Below, piece after piece: positions 54,423 to 64,000 of a stretch of 64,000 bases of DNA; position 1 is the first letter of the stretch; each line of letters opens with the position of its first letter. Made by a program: the position numbers and the translations under genes. The DNA comes from Sphingomonas bisphenolicum (lineage in GTDB: Bacteria > Pseudomonadota > Alphaproteobacteria > Sphingomonadales > Sphingomonadaceae), in the NCBI RefSeq assembly GCF_024349785.1, contig NZ_AP018817.1, positions 1,519,501-1,583,500 of the forward strand. The letters are read 5' to 3'. Below the pieces are notes generated by a model. That model did no database searches. It was not told the origin of the DNA and saw only the letters and a list, made by a program, of their open reading frames with translations.

Positions 54423-57278
54423 ATGACCGAATTGCCCAAAACCTTCGACCCCGCCGATATCGAATCCCGCTGGTACGCCCATTGGGAGGCGAACGGCCTG
54501 TTCCGCCCCGAACGGCCGGACGCGACGCCCTTCACCATCGTGAACCCGCCGCCGAATGTGACGGGGAGCCTGCATATCGGCCATGCGCTCGACAATACGT
54601 TGCAGGATATCGTGATCCGCTACGAACGGTTGCGCGGCAAGGATGCCTTGTGGGTGGTCGGCACCGACCATGCGGGCATCGCGACGCAGATGGTGGTCGA
54701 GCGGCAACTCAACGCCCAGCAGCAGAAGCGGACCGACTTCACGCGCGACGAATTCGTCGCGAAGGTGTGGGAATGGAAGGCCGAAAGCGGCGGCACCATC
54801 ACCGGCCAGTTGCGGCGGCTGGGCTGTTCCATGGACTGGGCGAACGAACGCTTCACCATGGACGAGGGATTCTCGAAGGCGGTCGTGAAGACCTTCGTGG
54901 AACTGCACAAGCGCGGCCTGCTCTACCGCGACAAGCGGCTGGTGAACTGGGACCCGCATTTCCGCTCGGCCATTTCGGACCTGGAGGTCGAGACGGTCGA
55001 GACGAAGGGCGGCTTCTGGCGCTTCCGCTATCCGCTGGCCGATGGCGTCACGCTGGCGGACGGCAGCGACCATATCGTTGTCGCGACGACGCGGCCGGAA
55101 ACGATGCTGGCCGATATGGCGGTCGCGGTGCATCCCGATGACGAGCGCTACAAGGCGGTCATCGGCAAGGAGATTCTCCAGCCGATTACGGGCCGCCGGT
55201 TCAAGATCGTGCCCGACGAACATGCCGATCCGGCGCTGGGGTCCGGCGCGGTCAAGATCACGCCGGGCCATGATTTCAACGACTTCGACGTGGGCAAGCG
55301 CGCGGGCTTCAAGGCCGGCGAGATGCTCAACATGTTCGATGCCGACGCCAATGTCGTCCAGACCGCCGACGGCCTGATCCCCGATCGCTTCCTGGGGCTG
55401 CACCGTTTCAAGCGCGATGGCGTGGACGGGGCGCGCGAAGCGGTGGTCGCGGAGATGAAGGCGCTGGGCCTGCTGGTTCCGCACGTCACCAAGGACAAGG
55501 AAGGCGAGCCGGTCGAAGCCGATTTCGAGCCGCGCACGATCCAGACGCCGTTCGGGGATCGCTCCAACGTCGTGATCGAACCCTGGCTGACCGACCAATG
55601 GTATGTCGATGCCGAAAAGCTGGCCGTGGCGCCGATGCAGGCGGTGCGCGACGGCGCGATCGAGATCGTGCCCAAGACATGGGAAAAGACCTTCTTCAAC
55701 TGGATGGAGAATATCCAGCCCTGGTGCGTGTCGCGTCAGCTCTGGTGGGGGCATCAGATTCCGGCTTGGTTTGGGCCGAAAAGAGGGTTTGATAATGAAA
55801 TTGCTGACATTTCTTGGTCAACCGAAGACGTTCCGTTTGTCGCGTTAGATGAAGACGATCTTCGTGCTCAACTCAAAGAATATTATGGCGAGGCGGCAGA
55901 GTTCGTCATCGTAGGTGACGAAGAGGAATATCTGGAGCGCGACACTGCAATCAGCGGCAATCAAAAATTGGCCGACGAGAATGCAAATAGGATTGCCCTT
56001 TATCGCGATCCCGACGTCCTAGACACATGGTTCTCCTCTGCGCTCTGGCCCTTCGGCACGCTGGGCTGGCCGGAGCAGAGCGACAAGCTGTCGCGCCATT
56101 ATCCCAATGATCTGCTGATTTCCGGCTTCGACATCCTGTTCTTCTGGGACGCCCGCATGGCGATGCAGGGGATGGAGTTCATGGGCGAGGCCCCATGGAA
56201 GAAGCTCTATCTCCACGGTCTGGTCCGCGCGGCCGACGGGCAGAAAATGTCCAAGTCCAAGGGCAATGTGGTCGATCCGCTGGGCCTGATCGACAGGTTC
56301 GGCGCAGACGCGCTGCGTTTCTTCATGGCGGCGATGGAGAGCCAGGGCCGCGACGTGAAGATGGATGAGAAGCGGGTCGAGGGCTATCGCAACTTCGCGA
56401 CCAAGCTGTGGAATGCGGCGCGCTTCCTCCAGTCGAACGGCGTCACCGCATCGACCAGCCATGAGGCGCCCGCCGCCGCTCTGCCGGTCAACCGCTGGAT
56501 CATCGCGGAGACGGTCGCGACCGTACAGGCGATCGACACGGCGCTGGCCGAACTGCGGTTCGATGCAGCCGCCAACGCCATCTATCACTTCGTCTGGGAC
56601 CAGTTTTGCGACTGGTATATCGAATTGACGAAAGGCGCGATGGACGATGAGACGCGCGCCGTCGCGGGCTGGGCGTTCGACCAGATATTGGTGATGCTGC
56701 ATCCCTTCATGCCGTTCATAACCGAAGAGTTATGGCATTTGACGGGCAACCGCGCGAACGCCCTGATCGTCGCGCAATGGCCGCAGGCGCTGGCCGCTGT
56801 CGACACCGATGCGCAGGCCGAGATCGACTGGCTGATCCGGCTGGTGAGCGCGATCCGCACCGCGCGGACCGAACTCAACGTGCCGCCCGGCGCGAAGCTG
56901 CCGATGGTAGTGCGCGACGCAGCGGAGGAAACCCATCGCAGGCTCGACCGTCAGGGCGTGGCGCTGGCCCGCCTTGGTCGCGTCGAAAGCCTGACCTTCG
57001 GCGAACCGCCGGCGGGCGGCGCGGCGCAGATCGTGGTGGACGAGGCGACTTTCATCCTGCCGCTGGCAGGCGTGATCGACATCGCGGCGGAAAAGACCCG
57101 CCTCGCCAAGGCGCTGGCGGCGGCGGAGAAGGAGCGGGATGGTCTGGGCGGTCGCCTGTCCAACGCCAGTTTCGTCGAGAAGGCCAAGCCCGAAGCCGTC
57201 GCCAAGGCGCGCGAGGACCATGCCGAGAAGACGGCCGAGGCGGAACGGTTGAAGGCGGCGCTGGAGCGGCTGGGGTAA
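54423..57278 (+). CDS. valS: valyl-tRNA synthetase ValS
   Basis: Charges tRNA-Val and edits threonine errors. The 951-residue class Ia synthetase has the H-I-G-H motif at 51-54, the editing domain (about 190-350, [10 protein letters not shown]), [23 protein letters not shown] at 608-612 and a C-terminal coiled-coil arm (about 890-951). Start ATG 54423 gives the conserved N-terminus. Residues of about 446-534, just before D-V-L-D-T-W-F, are an odd, long segment encoded by DNA of only about 49% GC, against about 70% on either side (see findings). The reading frame is intact throughout. Confidence 0.97.
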   Translation: MTELPKTFDPADIESRWYAHWEANGLFRPERPDATPFTIVNPPPNVTGSLHIGHALDNTLQDIVIRYERLRGKDALWVVGTDHAGIATQMVVERQLNAQQQKRTDFTRDEFVAKVWEWKAESGGTITGQLRRLGCSMDWANERFTMDEGFSKAVVKTFVELHKRGLLYRDKRLVNWDPHFRSAISDLEVETVETKGGFWRFRYPLADGVTLADGSDHIVVATTRPETMLADMAVAVHPDDERYKAVIGKEILQPITGRRFKIVPDEHADPALGSGAVKITPGHDFNDFDVGKRAGFKAGEMLNMFDADANVVQTADGLIPDRFLGLHRFKRDGVDGAREAVVAEMKALGLLVPHVTKDKEGEPVEADFEPRTIQTPFGDRSNVVIEPWLTDQWYVDAEKLAVAPMQAVRDGAIEIVPKTWEKTFFNWMENIQPWCVSRQLWWGHQIPAWFGPKRGFDNEIADISWSTEDVPFVALDEDDLRAQLKEYYGEAAEFVIVGDEEEYLERDTAISGNQKLADENANRIALYRDPDVLDTWFSSALWPFGTLGWPEQSDKLSRHYPNDLLISGFDILFFWDARMAMQGMEFMGEAPWKKLYLHGLVRAADGQKMSKSKGNVVDPLGLIDRFGADALRFFMAAMESQGRDVKMDEKRVEGYRNFATKLWNAARFLQSNGVTASTSHEAPAAALPVNRWIIAETVATVQAIDTALAELRFDAAANAIYHFVWDQFCDWYIELTKGAMDDETRAVAGWAFDQILVMLHPFMPFITEELWHLTGNRANALIVAQWPQALAAVDTDAQAEIDWLIRLVSAIRTARTELNVPPGAKLPMVVRDAAEETHRRLDRQGVALARLGRVESLTFGEPPAGGAAQIVVDEATFILPLAGVIDIAAEKTRLAKALAAAEKERDGLGGRLSNASFVEKAKPEAVAKAREDHAEKTAEAERLKAALERLG

Positions 57279-57324
57279 AACGGCCCGGATAAACCGGCAT
57301 AAGCGCCGCTATCATGCGCAGGCT

Positions 57325-57391
57325 GCTTGTCGAAACTCCGTTCTTTCTGCAAGAAAGAGAAGGGCTTCGACAAGCTCAGCCCGAACGGGGG
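57325..57391. repeat. nested palindromic repeat upstream of the MATE gene
   Basis: An outer 10-bp inverted repeat (57325-57334 gcttgtcgaa with 57366-57375 ttcgacaagc) encloses a 7-bp hairpin (57342-57348 with 57352-57358, tctttct/agaaaga). The right part, cttcgacaagctcagcccg, is of a type that recurs, to my knowledge, in sphingomonad and some other proteobacterial intergenic regions. Confidence 0.65.
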
Positions 57392-57436
57392 CATAGGGTG
57401 CCACACAGGCGCGCGGTTTTGAATGGGGACAGGCGA

Positions 57437-58888
57437 GTGGCAGCGAGCAGACCGGGCGCAAAAGACCTGACGCAGGGGCCGATCGCATCGACCCTGCTGA
57501 TGTTCGCCATTCCCACGCTGGCGTCGAATATTCTCCAGTCCCTGAACGGATCGATCAATGCGATCTGGGTCGGGCGCTTCCTGGGCGCGCAGGCGCTGGC
57601 GGCGACGGCCAACGCCAATATCATCATGTTCCTGATGTTCTCGGTGGTGTTCGGCTTCGGCATGGCATCGACCGTGATGATCGCGCAGGCTGTCGGCGCC
57701 CGCGATCTGGACGCGGCCCGGCACGCCTTCGGGTCTGCGGTCGGCTTCTGTTCGATGCTGGGGCTGGGCGTCGCTCTGGCGGGCTGGATCGGCGCGCCGG
57801 CACTGCTGCGCCTGCTGGCGACGCCGGCGGAGGCGTTCGACCTCGCGCTGGTCTATCTGCGCGTCATCTTCATCGCCATGCCCGCGACCCTGCTCAGCGT
57901 CATGATGATGATGGGGCTGCGCGGCGCGGGGGATGCACGCACGCCGCTCATCTTCATGATCGTCAGCGTCGCGGTCGACCTGATCCTCAATCCGGTGCTG
58001 ATCCTGGGGCTGGGGCCGATCCCGGCCTTCGGCATCGCCGGGTCGGCGGCGGCGACGGCGGCGGCGGGCTTCGTCAGCCTGATCGGGCTGGTCGCCTTCA
58101 CCTATGCCAAGGATTTGCCGCTGCGGCTGCGGGGCAAGGAACTGGCCTATCTCTGGCCCGCCGCCGACCAGATGCGCGTGCTGGTGGGCAAGGGGCTGCC
58201 CATGGGGTTGCAGATGATCGTCATGTCCGCGTCGGGCCTGGTGATGATCGGGCTGGTCAATCGCGAAGGCCTGCTGGTGACGGCGGCCTATGGCGCGGCG
58301 CAGCAGATCTGGACCTATCTCCAGATGCCCGCCATGGCCATGGGCGCGGCGGTCAGCGCCATGGCGGCGCAGAATATCGGTGCAGGGCGCTGGGACCGGA
58401 TCAGCCGCATTACCGGCTATGGCATCGGTTATCTGCTGGCGATCACTGGCGCGATGATCGTCATCATCCTGCTTTTCCACGAACTATTGCTGTCGCTATT
58501 TTTGGGCAGCAACCAGGCGGCGATCGACGCGGCGTGGAACATGCAGTTGCTGGCGAGCTGGAGCTTCATGATGTTCGGCTGCACCATGATCCTGTTCGGC
58601 GTGATGCGCGCCAATGGCGTGGTGGTCGCGCCTTTGGTCATCCTGTGCTTCACCCTGTTCGGCGTGCGTCTTGGGTTTTACGAGCTAGGCTATCCGCACT
58701 GGGGCGCGGACGCGCTTTGGCTGAGTTTCCCGGCAGGATCGGCGGTGGCGCTGCTGCTGGCATGGGCGGTCTATGCGCGCGGCGCATGGCGCACGACGCG
58801 CCTGCTGGTGCCGGTGCATGAGGAACAATGCCGTGAGACGGTGAACAGCGATGCCGAACCGGCCGGCCGGATCGCGCCGGCGGGTTGA
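57437..58888 (+). CDS. MATE-family multidrug efflux transporter
   Basis: A 483-residue inner-membrane transporter with twelve predicted helices in two homologous halves. The N-terminal half has P-T-L-A-S-N-I-L-Q-S-L-N-G-S-I-N-A-I-W-V-G, and a matching V-M-S-A-S-G-L-V-M element opens the second half. Members export drugs or metabolites in exchange for H+ or Na+. I use the GTG at 57437 because the frame upstream (ATG 57314) runs through a palindromic repeat. The gene is convergent with the HerA-like gene, with only 9 bases between the stops. Confidence 0.92.
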   Translation: MAASRPGAKDLTQGPIASTLLMFAIPTLASNILQSLNGSINAIWVGRFLGAQALAATANANIIMFLMFSVVFGFGMASTVMIAQAVGARDLDAARHAFGSAVGFCSMLGLGVALAGWIGAPALLRLLATPAEAFDLALVYLRVIFIAMPATLLSVMMMMGLRGAGDARTPLIFMIVSVAVDLILNPVLILGLGPIPAFGIAGSAAATAAAGFVSLIGLVAFTYAKDLPLRLRGKELAYLWPAADQMRVLVGKGLPMGLQMIVMSASGLVMIGLVNREGLLVTAAYGAAQQIWTYLQMPAMAMGAAVSAMAAQNIGAGRWDRISRITGYGIGYLLAITGAMIVIILLFHELLLSLFLGSNQAAIDAAWNMQLLASWSFMMFGCTMILFGVMRANGVVVAPLVILCFTLFGVRLGFYELGYPHWGADALWLSFPAGSAVALLLAWAVYARGAWRTTRLLVPVHEEQCRETVNSDAEPAGRIAPAG

Positions 58889-58897
58889 CGGCGGGCG

Positions 58898-60553
58898 TTA
58901 GCGCCCCTGGTTGCGCCAGCGGGTGATGGTGCGTTCCAATATGTCGGACTCGCTGCCGGCCTGACGCCACAATTCGGTGAAGCTAGGGTCGCCCGATGCG
59001 GGGCGGCGATGCTCTTCCAGATTGTCGAGCGCGACGCGGATCGGCACCGCGACGCCCTCGCCGCAGATGATCGCCTCCCGGTTGCGCAGGGCGGGAATCG
59101 AATCGAGGAAACCGCGCGCGCCTTCGGGCATGGCGGCCTTGACGAAGGCCTGGTCGCGATCGTTGTTGAGGCGCATCGAAATGATCGTGCCGCATTGCGA
59201 CAGCACGCCTTCGGCAAGGTCGGACGGACGCTGGGTGATGAGGCCCAGCGAAATGCCGTATTTGCGGCCTTCCTTGGCGATCCGCTCCAATATCTTGCGC
59301 ACCGCCTGTCCCGACCCGGTTGTCGTGTTGGGGATATAGCGATGCGCTTCCTCACACACCAGCAGGATGGGCCGCTGCGGCTCGTCGCGCGCCCAGATGG
59401 CATAGTCGAACACCAGCCGCGACAGCACCGACACGACGGTCGAGGTGATGTCGGACGGCATGGCGGACACGTCGATGATCGAGATGGGCTTGCCGTCGGA
59501 CGGCAGGCGGAAAATCTTGGCGAGGAACGCCTGCATCGTGTCGGCGACCAACATGCCGGAGAACATGAAGCTGTAGCGCGGGTCGGCCTTGATCTCCTCG
59601 ATCTTGGTCTTGAGACGCATATAGGGCAGCGAATTGGTGCCCTTGTCGAGCTTGCCCATCTCATTCTGGAGGATGGTGGTGAGGTCGGACAACAGATAGG
59701 GGATCGGCGAATCCACCGTCAGGCGGCCGATGCTTTCCGCCAGCCGGTTCTTCATCCGCGCGGCCAGCAGGCATTTGGCGAGAATGTCGCTGTCGACCGT
59801 ACGTTCGGAGCCGGACGACGTGACGAACACTTCGCAATGCTCCTCGAAATTCATCAGCCAATAGGGCAGGGCCAGGTTGCTGACGTCGAACACCGCGCCG
59901 TTGCTGGCGAAGGCTGCGCCATATTCGCCGTGCGGATCGATCATCACGATATGCCCCTGCGGCGACAGGTCGCAGATGCGGTGCAGGATCAGGGCGGCGC
60001 TGGTCGACTTACCCGTACCGGTGGACCCCAGCAGCGCGAAATGCTTGCCCAGCATCGAATCGACATAGAGGGCCGCGCGCGTGTCCGTGGTGGGGTAGAC
60101 GGTGCCGATCTCCACATTCGCCCGGTCGTCCGCGGCGTAGATTTGCTGCATGTCGTGGCTCGACACCGGGAAGATGTCGGTGCCGGGGGTCGGATAGCGG
60201 GTGACGCCGCGGCGGAAGCGGTAGATGCGGCCGGTCAGTTTTTCCTCATCGCCTTCGCCCAGGAAATCGATGTCGGCGACGATGCCCTTGCTCGCCTGGT
60301 CCAATGTCATCGCACGGACGCTGGCGACCAGCCAGCTATTGCCGACGCGCATCTTCACCTGGCTGCCGACCTGGCCTGCCATGGCGGTGCAGGGGTCTTC
60401 ATCCTGCTCCAGCAGCGCCAGGCGCTGCGCGTCGATCAGCACCTTGGAACTGGACCCGGCGATCTGGAACACCATTCCCATGGACTGGACCGAAGCGAGA
60501 TGCACGGGCGTCGCGGGGGATGAAAAATGTTGTGCGCCCGGCATATGGGTCAT
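58898..60553 (-). CDS. HerA-like ATP-binding protein (DUF87)
   Basis: A 551-residue ATPase of the HerA/FtsK superfamily. An N-terminal HAS-type beta barrel (about 25-115) precedes the RecA-like core, with Walker A G-S-T-G-T-G-K-S-T at 176-184, Walker B P-I-L-L-V-C-E-E-A-H-R-Y and the L-I-T-Q-R-P-S-D-L sensor region. Archaeal HerA works with the NurA nuclease in DNA end processing. Bacterial homologues are found in anti-phage modules or alone. No nuclease, Sir2 or other defence partner is adjacent here, so I infer a housekeeping role of unknown type. Confidence 0.88.
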   Translation of the reverse strand: MTHMPGAQHFSSPATPVHLASVQSMGMVFQIAGSSSKVLIDAQRLALLEQDEDPCTAMAGQVGSQVKMRVGNSWLVASVRAMTLDQASKGIVADIDFLGEGDEEKLTGRIYRFRRGVTRYPTPGTDIFPVSSHDMQQIYAADDRANVEIGTVYPTTDTRAALYVDSMLGKHFALLGSTGTGKSTSAALILHRICDLSPQGHIVMIDPHGEYGAAFASNGAVFDVSNLALPYWLMNFEEHCEVFVTSSGSERTVDSDILAKCLLAARMKNRLAESIGRLTVDSPIPYLLSDLTTILQNEMGKLDKGTNSLPYMRLKTKIEEIKADPRYSFMFSGMLVADTMQAFLAKIFRLPSDGKPISIIDVSAMPSDITSTVVSVLSRLVFDYAIWARDEPQRPILLVCEEAHRYIPNTTTGSGQAVRKILERIAKEGRKYGISLGLITQRPSDLAEGVLSQCGTIISMRLNNDRDQAFVKAAMPEGARGFLDSIPALRNREAIICGEGVAVPIRVALDNLEEHRRPASGDPSFTELWRQAGSESDILERTITRWRNQGR

Positions 60554-60741
60554 GAGCCTTTGTCGTCCCTCGGACCGGAATGGCTTCCGGTTAACAGGAT
60601 GCTTCTAGGCAAAAGAGGTAAAGATTGGCTTAGCTTCCACCGCTTCATGGCTGGCAAAGCCCCGCTTTAGGGTGAAGCTTCAAGGTTAAGAGACGTTGAA
60701 CCGGGGTCCGATCTGGACCAGTTGCAGCGCGGCACAGGAAC

Positions 60742-61917
60742 ATGGATCAACTTCGGGCATTGGGTTTAGCAAACAATCAGGATGGCCGCGTGTCCGATAT
60801 TCCCAAGAGAGATGGCCGAACAGATGGAGCACGTCGCTCCGCCGCGATCGCGATCGCCCGCGTCATCTGTATATTGGGTGTGGTCTATGTTCATGCCTGG
60901 ACCGGCCTGAATGGCGAGGCGCTCAAGGCGCTGCGTGGCAGCGGCCAGGATAATCTGCGCTGGCTGCTGATGGAATTGTTCGGCCGCAGCGCGGTGCCGC
61001 TGCTGGGCCTGATCTCCGGCTGGCTGGTTGCCCGATCGCAGACGACGCGCGATTGGGGCAGGCATGTGCGGCGCAAGGCGCGCACCATCCTGCTGCCCAT
61101 GGTGCTTTGGAACATCATCGCCATCATTCTGGTGTCGGGCGCCGCCTGGCGGCTGGGCCTGTCGGCGCCGATGCCGCAATCGGGATGGTGGGCGATCGAT
61201 GAGATATTCATCCTGACCCGCAACCCGGACATCAACGTGCAAATGCCGTTTCTGCGCGACCTGTTCCTGTGCATGGTCGCTGCGCCCTTGCTGGTGCGGA
61301 TGCCGAACTGGTCGCTGGGGCTGGTCGCAGCGGTGGCGGCGGGGTGCCACATCGCCGGCTTCGGCCCACCGGTGCTGATGCGGGCGTCGATCCTCGTCTT
61401 CTTCACGCTGGGCATATTGGCGCAGCGCGGTGGCTGGGCCGAGCGCGTAGCGAGCAGGCCGATGCTGCTGATGGCGGTGCCATTCGCCTTGCTCATGGCG
61501 GTGCAACTCTATCATGCCGTGACCGTCGGCGACGACGCCTGGCCAGTGGCGCAGCGGGCGCTCGACCTGACGCTGCGGGTGGCGGCGGCGGTGGCTTTCT
61601 GGCGGCTGGCCTGGGCGCTGGCGGACAGCCCGGCGCGGCCCATGCTGCTGCGGATCGAGCCTTATATGTTCTTCCTCTTCTGCGCCCACCTGATCCTGAT
61701 CTGGCTGCTGGGGCCGGTGCTGGGCGGGCTTTTCGGGAAGATGGGCACGCCCTTCTATCCCTTCTACCTGATCCTGCAGCCTGTCATGGTGCTGGGCGCG
61801 ACAGTGGCGATCGGCGCGGGATTGCGCCGTGTCGCGCCCGGCACGGCGGCGCTGCTCAGCGGTGGGCGGTTGAAGCGGCCGGAGCCTCAGGCGGTTTCCC
61901 GGGTCGTGACCGTCTGA
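60742..61917 (+). CDS. acyltransferase family 3 membrane protein
   Basis: A 391-residue polytopic protein with about ten hydrophobic helices. The family signature appears early: [16 protein letters not shown], with the conserved histidine of acyltransferase-3/OpgC-type enzymes, and [14 protein letters not shown] near residue 85. Members O-acetylate or succinylate sugars of glycans, lipids or antibiotics on the periplasmic side. Substrate unknown. Its 3' end overlaps the convergent LLM oxidoreductase gene by 31 bases. Start ATG 60742 has only a weak ribosome-binding site; ATG codons further in would cut into the first helix region only slightly. Confidence 0.87.
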   Translation: MDQLRALGLANNQDGRVSDIPKRDGRTDGARRSAAIAIARVICILGVVYVHAWTGLNGEALKALRGSGQDNLRWLLMELFGRSAVPLLGLISGWLVARSQTTRDWGRHVRRKARTILLPMVLWNIIAIILVSGAAWRLGLSAPMPQSGWWAIDEIFILTRNPDINVQMPFLRDLFLCMVAAPLLVRMPNWSLGLVAAVAAGCHIAGFGPPVLMRASILVFFTLGILAQRGGWAERVASRPMLLMAVPFALLMAVQLYHAVTVGDDAWPVAQRALDLTLRVAAAVAFWRLAWALADSPARPMLLRIEPYMFFLFCAHLILIWLLGPVLGGLFGKMGTPFYPFYLILQPVMVLGATVAIGAGLRRVAPGTAALLSGGRLKRPEPQAVSRVVTV

Positions 61918-62900
61918 GCCGCCGCCATGGCGATGGCGAAGCTGTGCTTGCGCGCGGCCGGGTCGAAAATCTGGCCCGTCAGGATCAACTCATCGACCTG
62001 TGTCCGGCGCAGGAAGGCGGCGATGTCGCGTTCCACATCCGCCTGCGTGCCGATGCTGGAGACGCTCAGCACATCGGACAGCATCGCCTGGGCCTGACCG
62101 GGCAGATCGGCATAATAGCCCGGCACCGGCGGTTGCAGCTTACCCGGCTGGCCGGTGCGCAGCCGCACGAAGGACTGCTGCATCGAGCTGGCAAGCAAAT
62201 GCGCTTCCTCCGCCGTGTCCGCAGCGAAGACATTATAGCCCGCCATCACATAGGGATATTTGAGATGGGCCGACGGGCGGAAGTCGCGGCGATAAATGGC
62301 GATCGCTTCGTCCAGCGCGGCGGGAGCGAAATGGGACGCGAAGGCATAGGGCAGGCCGAGCATGGCGGCGAGTTGCGCGCCATAGAGGCTGGAGCCGAGT
62401 ATCCAGATCGACACATCTGCGCCCGCGCCCGGCGTCGCCTGGATGCTGAGCCGCTCGTCCTCGCCGAAATAGGCCTGTAGCTCCATTATGTCGCGCGGGA
62501 ACTGGTCTGCTCCGCCCGACAGGTTTCGGCGGATCGCCTGGGCCACCCGCTGGTCAGAACCGGGCGCGCGGCCCAGGCCCAGATCGATGCGGCCGGGAAA
62601 GAGCGCATCGAGCGTGCCGAACTGCTCCGCGATCACCAGCGGGGCGTGATTGGGCAGCATGATGCCGCCCGCGCCGATGCGGATGGTCGATGTCGCCTGG
62701 CCGATATGCGCCAGTACGACCGCCGTCGCGGCGGATGCGATGCCCGCCATGCCGTGATGTTCGGCGACCCAAAGCCGGTGATAGCCAAGCCTTTCGGCAT
62801 GGGCGGCAAGATCCGCGGCGTGGGCGAGCGCCGTGGCGACGGTGTCGCCTTCACGAACGGGGACGAGGTCGAGCAGGGAAAAACGGGTCATGTCCGCCAT
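61887..62900 (-). CDS. LLM-class flavin-dependent oxidoreductase
   Basis: A 337-residue bacterial-luciferase-like monooxygenase (TIM barrel, FMN or F420 dependent). Typical elements are [11 protein letters not shown] near the N-terminus, [22 protein letters not shown] and D-L-G-L-G-R-A-P-G. The sequence is of the broad MsnO8/YhbW-like group. Substrate unknown. The start may be ATG 62900 or the second ATG nine bases later. A plausible promoter lies about 35 bases upstream. Confidence 0.9.
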   Translation of the reverse strand: MADMTRFSLLDLVPVREGDTVATALAHAADLAAHAERLGYHRLWVAEHHGMAGIASAATAVVLAHIGQATSTIRIGAGGIMLPNHAPLVIAEQFGTLDALFPGRIDLGLGRAPGSDQRVAQAIRRNLSGGADQFPRDIMELQAYFGEDERLSIQATPGAGADVSIWILGSSLYGAQLAAMLGLPYAFASHFAPAALDEAIAIYRRDFRPSAHLKYPYVMAGYNVFAADTAEEAHLLASSMQQSFVRLRTGQPGKLQPPVPGYYADLPGQAQAMLSDVLSVSSIGTQADVERDIAAFLRRTQVDELILTGQIFDPAARKHSFAIAMAAAQTVTTRETA

Positions 62901-62934
62901 ATGGGGGCATGGTCGGTTTTACTTCAAGACTTAT

Positions 62935-62964
62935 AATATAGCCAAGGCGACCGTTTGCGATCAA
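62935..62964 (-). promoter_or_regulatory. candidate promoter of the LLM oxidoreductase gene
   Basis: On the minus strand TTGATC (62964-62959), an 18-base spacer and TATATT (62940-62935), in a locally AT-rich stretch about 35 bases before the start codon. Found by eye. Confidence 0.42.
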
Positions 62965-62994
62965 TGGCTCGACAATGCGGCGCCAGGCTCCAAC

Positions 62995-63435
62995 TCAGAC
63001 CGCCCGGCCAAATCCCTGTGCGGGCGCTTCGGCGCGGCGGCTGAAGGTGGCGGGCCGGCGAGCGACCAGCGGGTTGGCGTCGCGATCGAGCAGCGCCATC
63101 GTCTCGGTAAAGCAGGGACGTAGCGCGACGACGACCTCGATCAACTCGTCCGGGCCTTCATGCGTTTCCACGCAGCGGCGGGCGACCATCTCGATCTCTT
63201 CGGCCATGGCGCTCAGGCGATAGGCGCCGAACTGCGCCGATTCGCCCTTGAGCGTATGGGCGGGCGTGACCAGCGCGGCGGCGTTGCGGGCGCGGAATGC
63301 CTCTTCGATGGCGCCGATGGATTTGGCGCCATCTTCCCGGAAATAGCCCAGGATACGAAGAAAAGCGGTGCCCAGCTCGCTGCGGGTCCGCGTAAATTCG
63401 CTCCAACTGACCAGTTCGGTATCTTGATAGGACAC
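62995..63435 (-). CDS. Hpt (histidine phosphotransfer) domain protein
   Basis: A 146-residue protein whose core (about 15-115) is a four-helix Hpt domain. The phosphorylatable histidine is H60 in P-A-H-T-L-K-G-E-S-A-Q-F-G. Such proteins relay phosphate between hybrid kinases and response regulators. The C-terminal 30 residues are Arg/Ala-rich and probably unstructured. No kinase or receiver gene is adjacent, so its partners are elsewhere. Confidence 0.83.
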   Translation of the reverse strand: MSYQDTELVSWSEFTRTRSELGTAFLRILGYFREDGAKSIGAIEEAFRARNAAALVTPAHTLKGESAQFGAYRLSAMAEEIEMVARRCVETHEGPDELIEVVVALRPCFTETMALLDRDANPLVARRPATFSRRAEAPAQGFGRAV

Positions 63436-63530
63436 CCACGCCGCTCCTTCATTCTAGCGAAGCCAAAATAGACGCGGCGCGTAAACAGCAGGTTAAAGCG
63501 TGGCGGAAAGCCACCCATTGTGGAGGATAA

Positions 63531-63743
63531 TCACTCGGTCCGGGATAGGGCGAACCGATGCTCGCCCAGCGCCGCGAAGGTCCAGCCCTGCGCCTGGGCG
63601 AGCGCCTCCAACTCGGCGGCGGCGATCGGGTCGTCCGCTTCGATCACGATCGCACCGGCGTCGCGCATCGCCCGCGCGGCGCGTAACGCGGGCCAGGGAC
63701 ATTTCATGCCTCTGGCGTTCACGGGAACGGGATCGGCCGCCAT
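63531..63743 (-). CDS. TusA/SirA-like sulfurtransferase
   Basis: A 70-residue TusA-fold protein with the conserved C15-P-W-P motif near the N-terminus, where the cysteine would carry persulfide sulfur. TusA proteins move sulfur for tRNA thiolation and cofactor synthesis, or serve other sulfur-trafficking roles. Genomes often carry several paralogues, so I do not assign the tusA symbol. It starts 4 bases after the der stop on the same strand, suggesting co-transcription. Confidence 0.85.
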   Translation of the reverse strand: MAADPVPVNARGMKCPWPALRAARAMRDAGAIVIEADDPIAAAELEALAQAQGWTFAALGEHRFALSRTE

Positions 63744-63747
63744 CGCT

Positions 63748-64000
63748 CTATTTGGTCGCGTAGGGGTTCTTCTGGCTGCGCAGCGTCAGGCGCACCGGCA
63801 CCGCGCCGAAACCCAGTTCCCGGCGGATGCCGTTTACCAGATAGCGGCGATAGCTTTCGGGCAGGTCGTCCAGCCGGGTGCCGAACAGCACGAAGGTCGG
63901 CGGACGGGTCTTGTTCTGGGTGATATAGCGCAGCTTGATCCGCTTGCCGCCCGGCGCGGGCGGCGGGTTGGCCTCCAGCGCGGTTTCGAACCAGCGGTTG
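63748..64000 (-). CDS. der: GTPase Der (EngA), 3' part only
   Basis: The last 83 codons of a minus-strand gene that continues past the right edge. The sequence [13 protein letters not shown] and [15 protein letters not shown] is the C-terminal KH-like domain of the double-GTPase Der, followed by F-G-T-R-L and N-G-I-R-R-E-L-G-F. Der is needed for 50S ribosome assembly. The stop is TAG at 63750-63748. The two GTPase domains lie outside the window. Confidence 0.93.
   Translation of the reverse strand, partial: NRWFETALEANPPPAPGGKRIKLRYITQNKTRPPTFVLFGTRLDDLPESYRRYLVNGIRRELGFGAVPVRLTLRSQKNPYATK

Noticed and set aside
58898..60553. HerA-like gene as part of a phage-defence island
   Set aside because: No nuclease, Sir2, restriction or mobile gene is near; the surrounding genes are ordinary chromosomal functions.

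Overview
The window is about 64 kb of GC-rich chromosomal DNA. It most resembles a sphingomonad (Alphaproteobacteria, Sphingomonadaceae: Sphingobium, Sphingomonas or a close relative). I infer this from the protein sequences, the gene neighbourhoods (lptD-surA-pdxA-rsmA, pcm-like-tolC-popZ-valS) and dispersed palindromes of a kind common in sphingomonads. I ran no database search, so the genus is an inference. I saw no phage, insertion sequence, CRISPR array or plasmid function.

Layout. 0.2-12.8 kb (+) is mostly housekeeping: ptsP, a RodZ-like protein, ybgF, tilS, a small membrane protein, ftsH, guaB, rsmB, a TPR protein and the ribosomal oxygenase roxA. 13.0-19.2 kb (-) holds an RluE-type pseudouridine synthase and the operon lptD-surA-pdxA-rsmA, in which rsmA is broken by a one-base frameshift. 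19.4-21.8 kb (+) is pepA, holC and ndk. 21.9-24.2 kb (-) is a TauE-type exporter, a membrane-anchored hypothetical protein and a glutathione S-transferase.

24.5-38.1 kb (-) is an envelope-efflux block. Adaptor, CzcA/CusA-type RND pump, outer-membrane lipoprotein, response regulator and histidine kinase form one tightly packed operon. A PAP2 phosphatase follows, then a second complete tripartite RND set. 38.4-43.8 kb (-) is a compact six-gene set (outer-membrane-like protein, DUF2334 deacetylase, glycosyltransferase, UPF0104-like membrane protein, DUF2141 protein, glycosyltransferase). I do not recognise it as a described pathway, and it is the best candidate here for an undescribed envelope glycoconjugate system. 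Next to it lie a secreted endonuclease/exonuclease/phosphatase-fold enzyme and a FecI-FecR-TonB receptor surface-signalling operon.

49.3-64 kb returns to core functions: tRNA-Cys, a Pcm-like methyltransferase, tolC, popZ, an S9 peptidase inserted between popZ and valS, valS with an internal low-GC patch, a MATE transporter, a HerA-like ATPase, an acyltransferase, an LLM flavin oxidoreductase, an Hpt protein, a TusA-like protein and the 3' end of der, which runs off the right edge.

Points most worth checking: the rsmA frameshift in a G6 run, the roughly 49% GC patch inside valS, the six-gene glycosyltransferase operon, and a zinc-ribbon-like reading frame behind roxA with no ordinary start codon.
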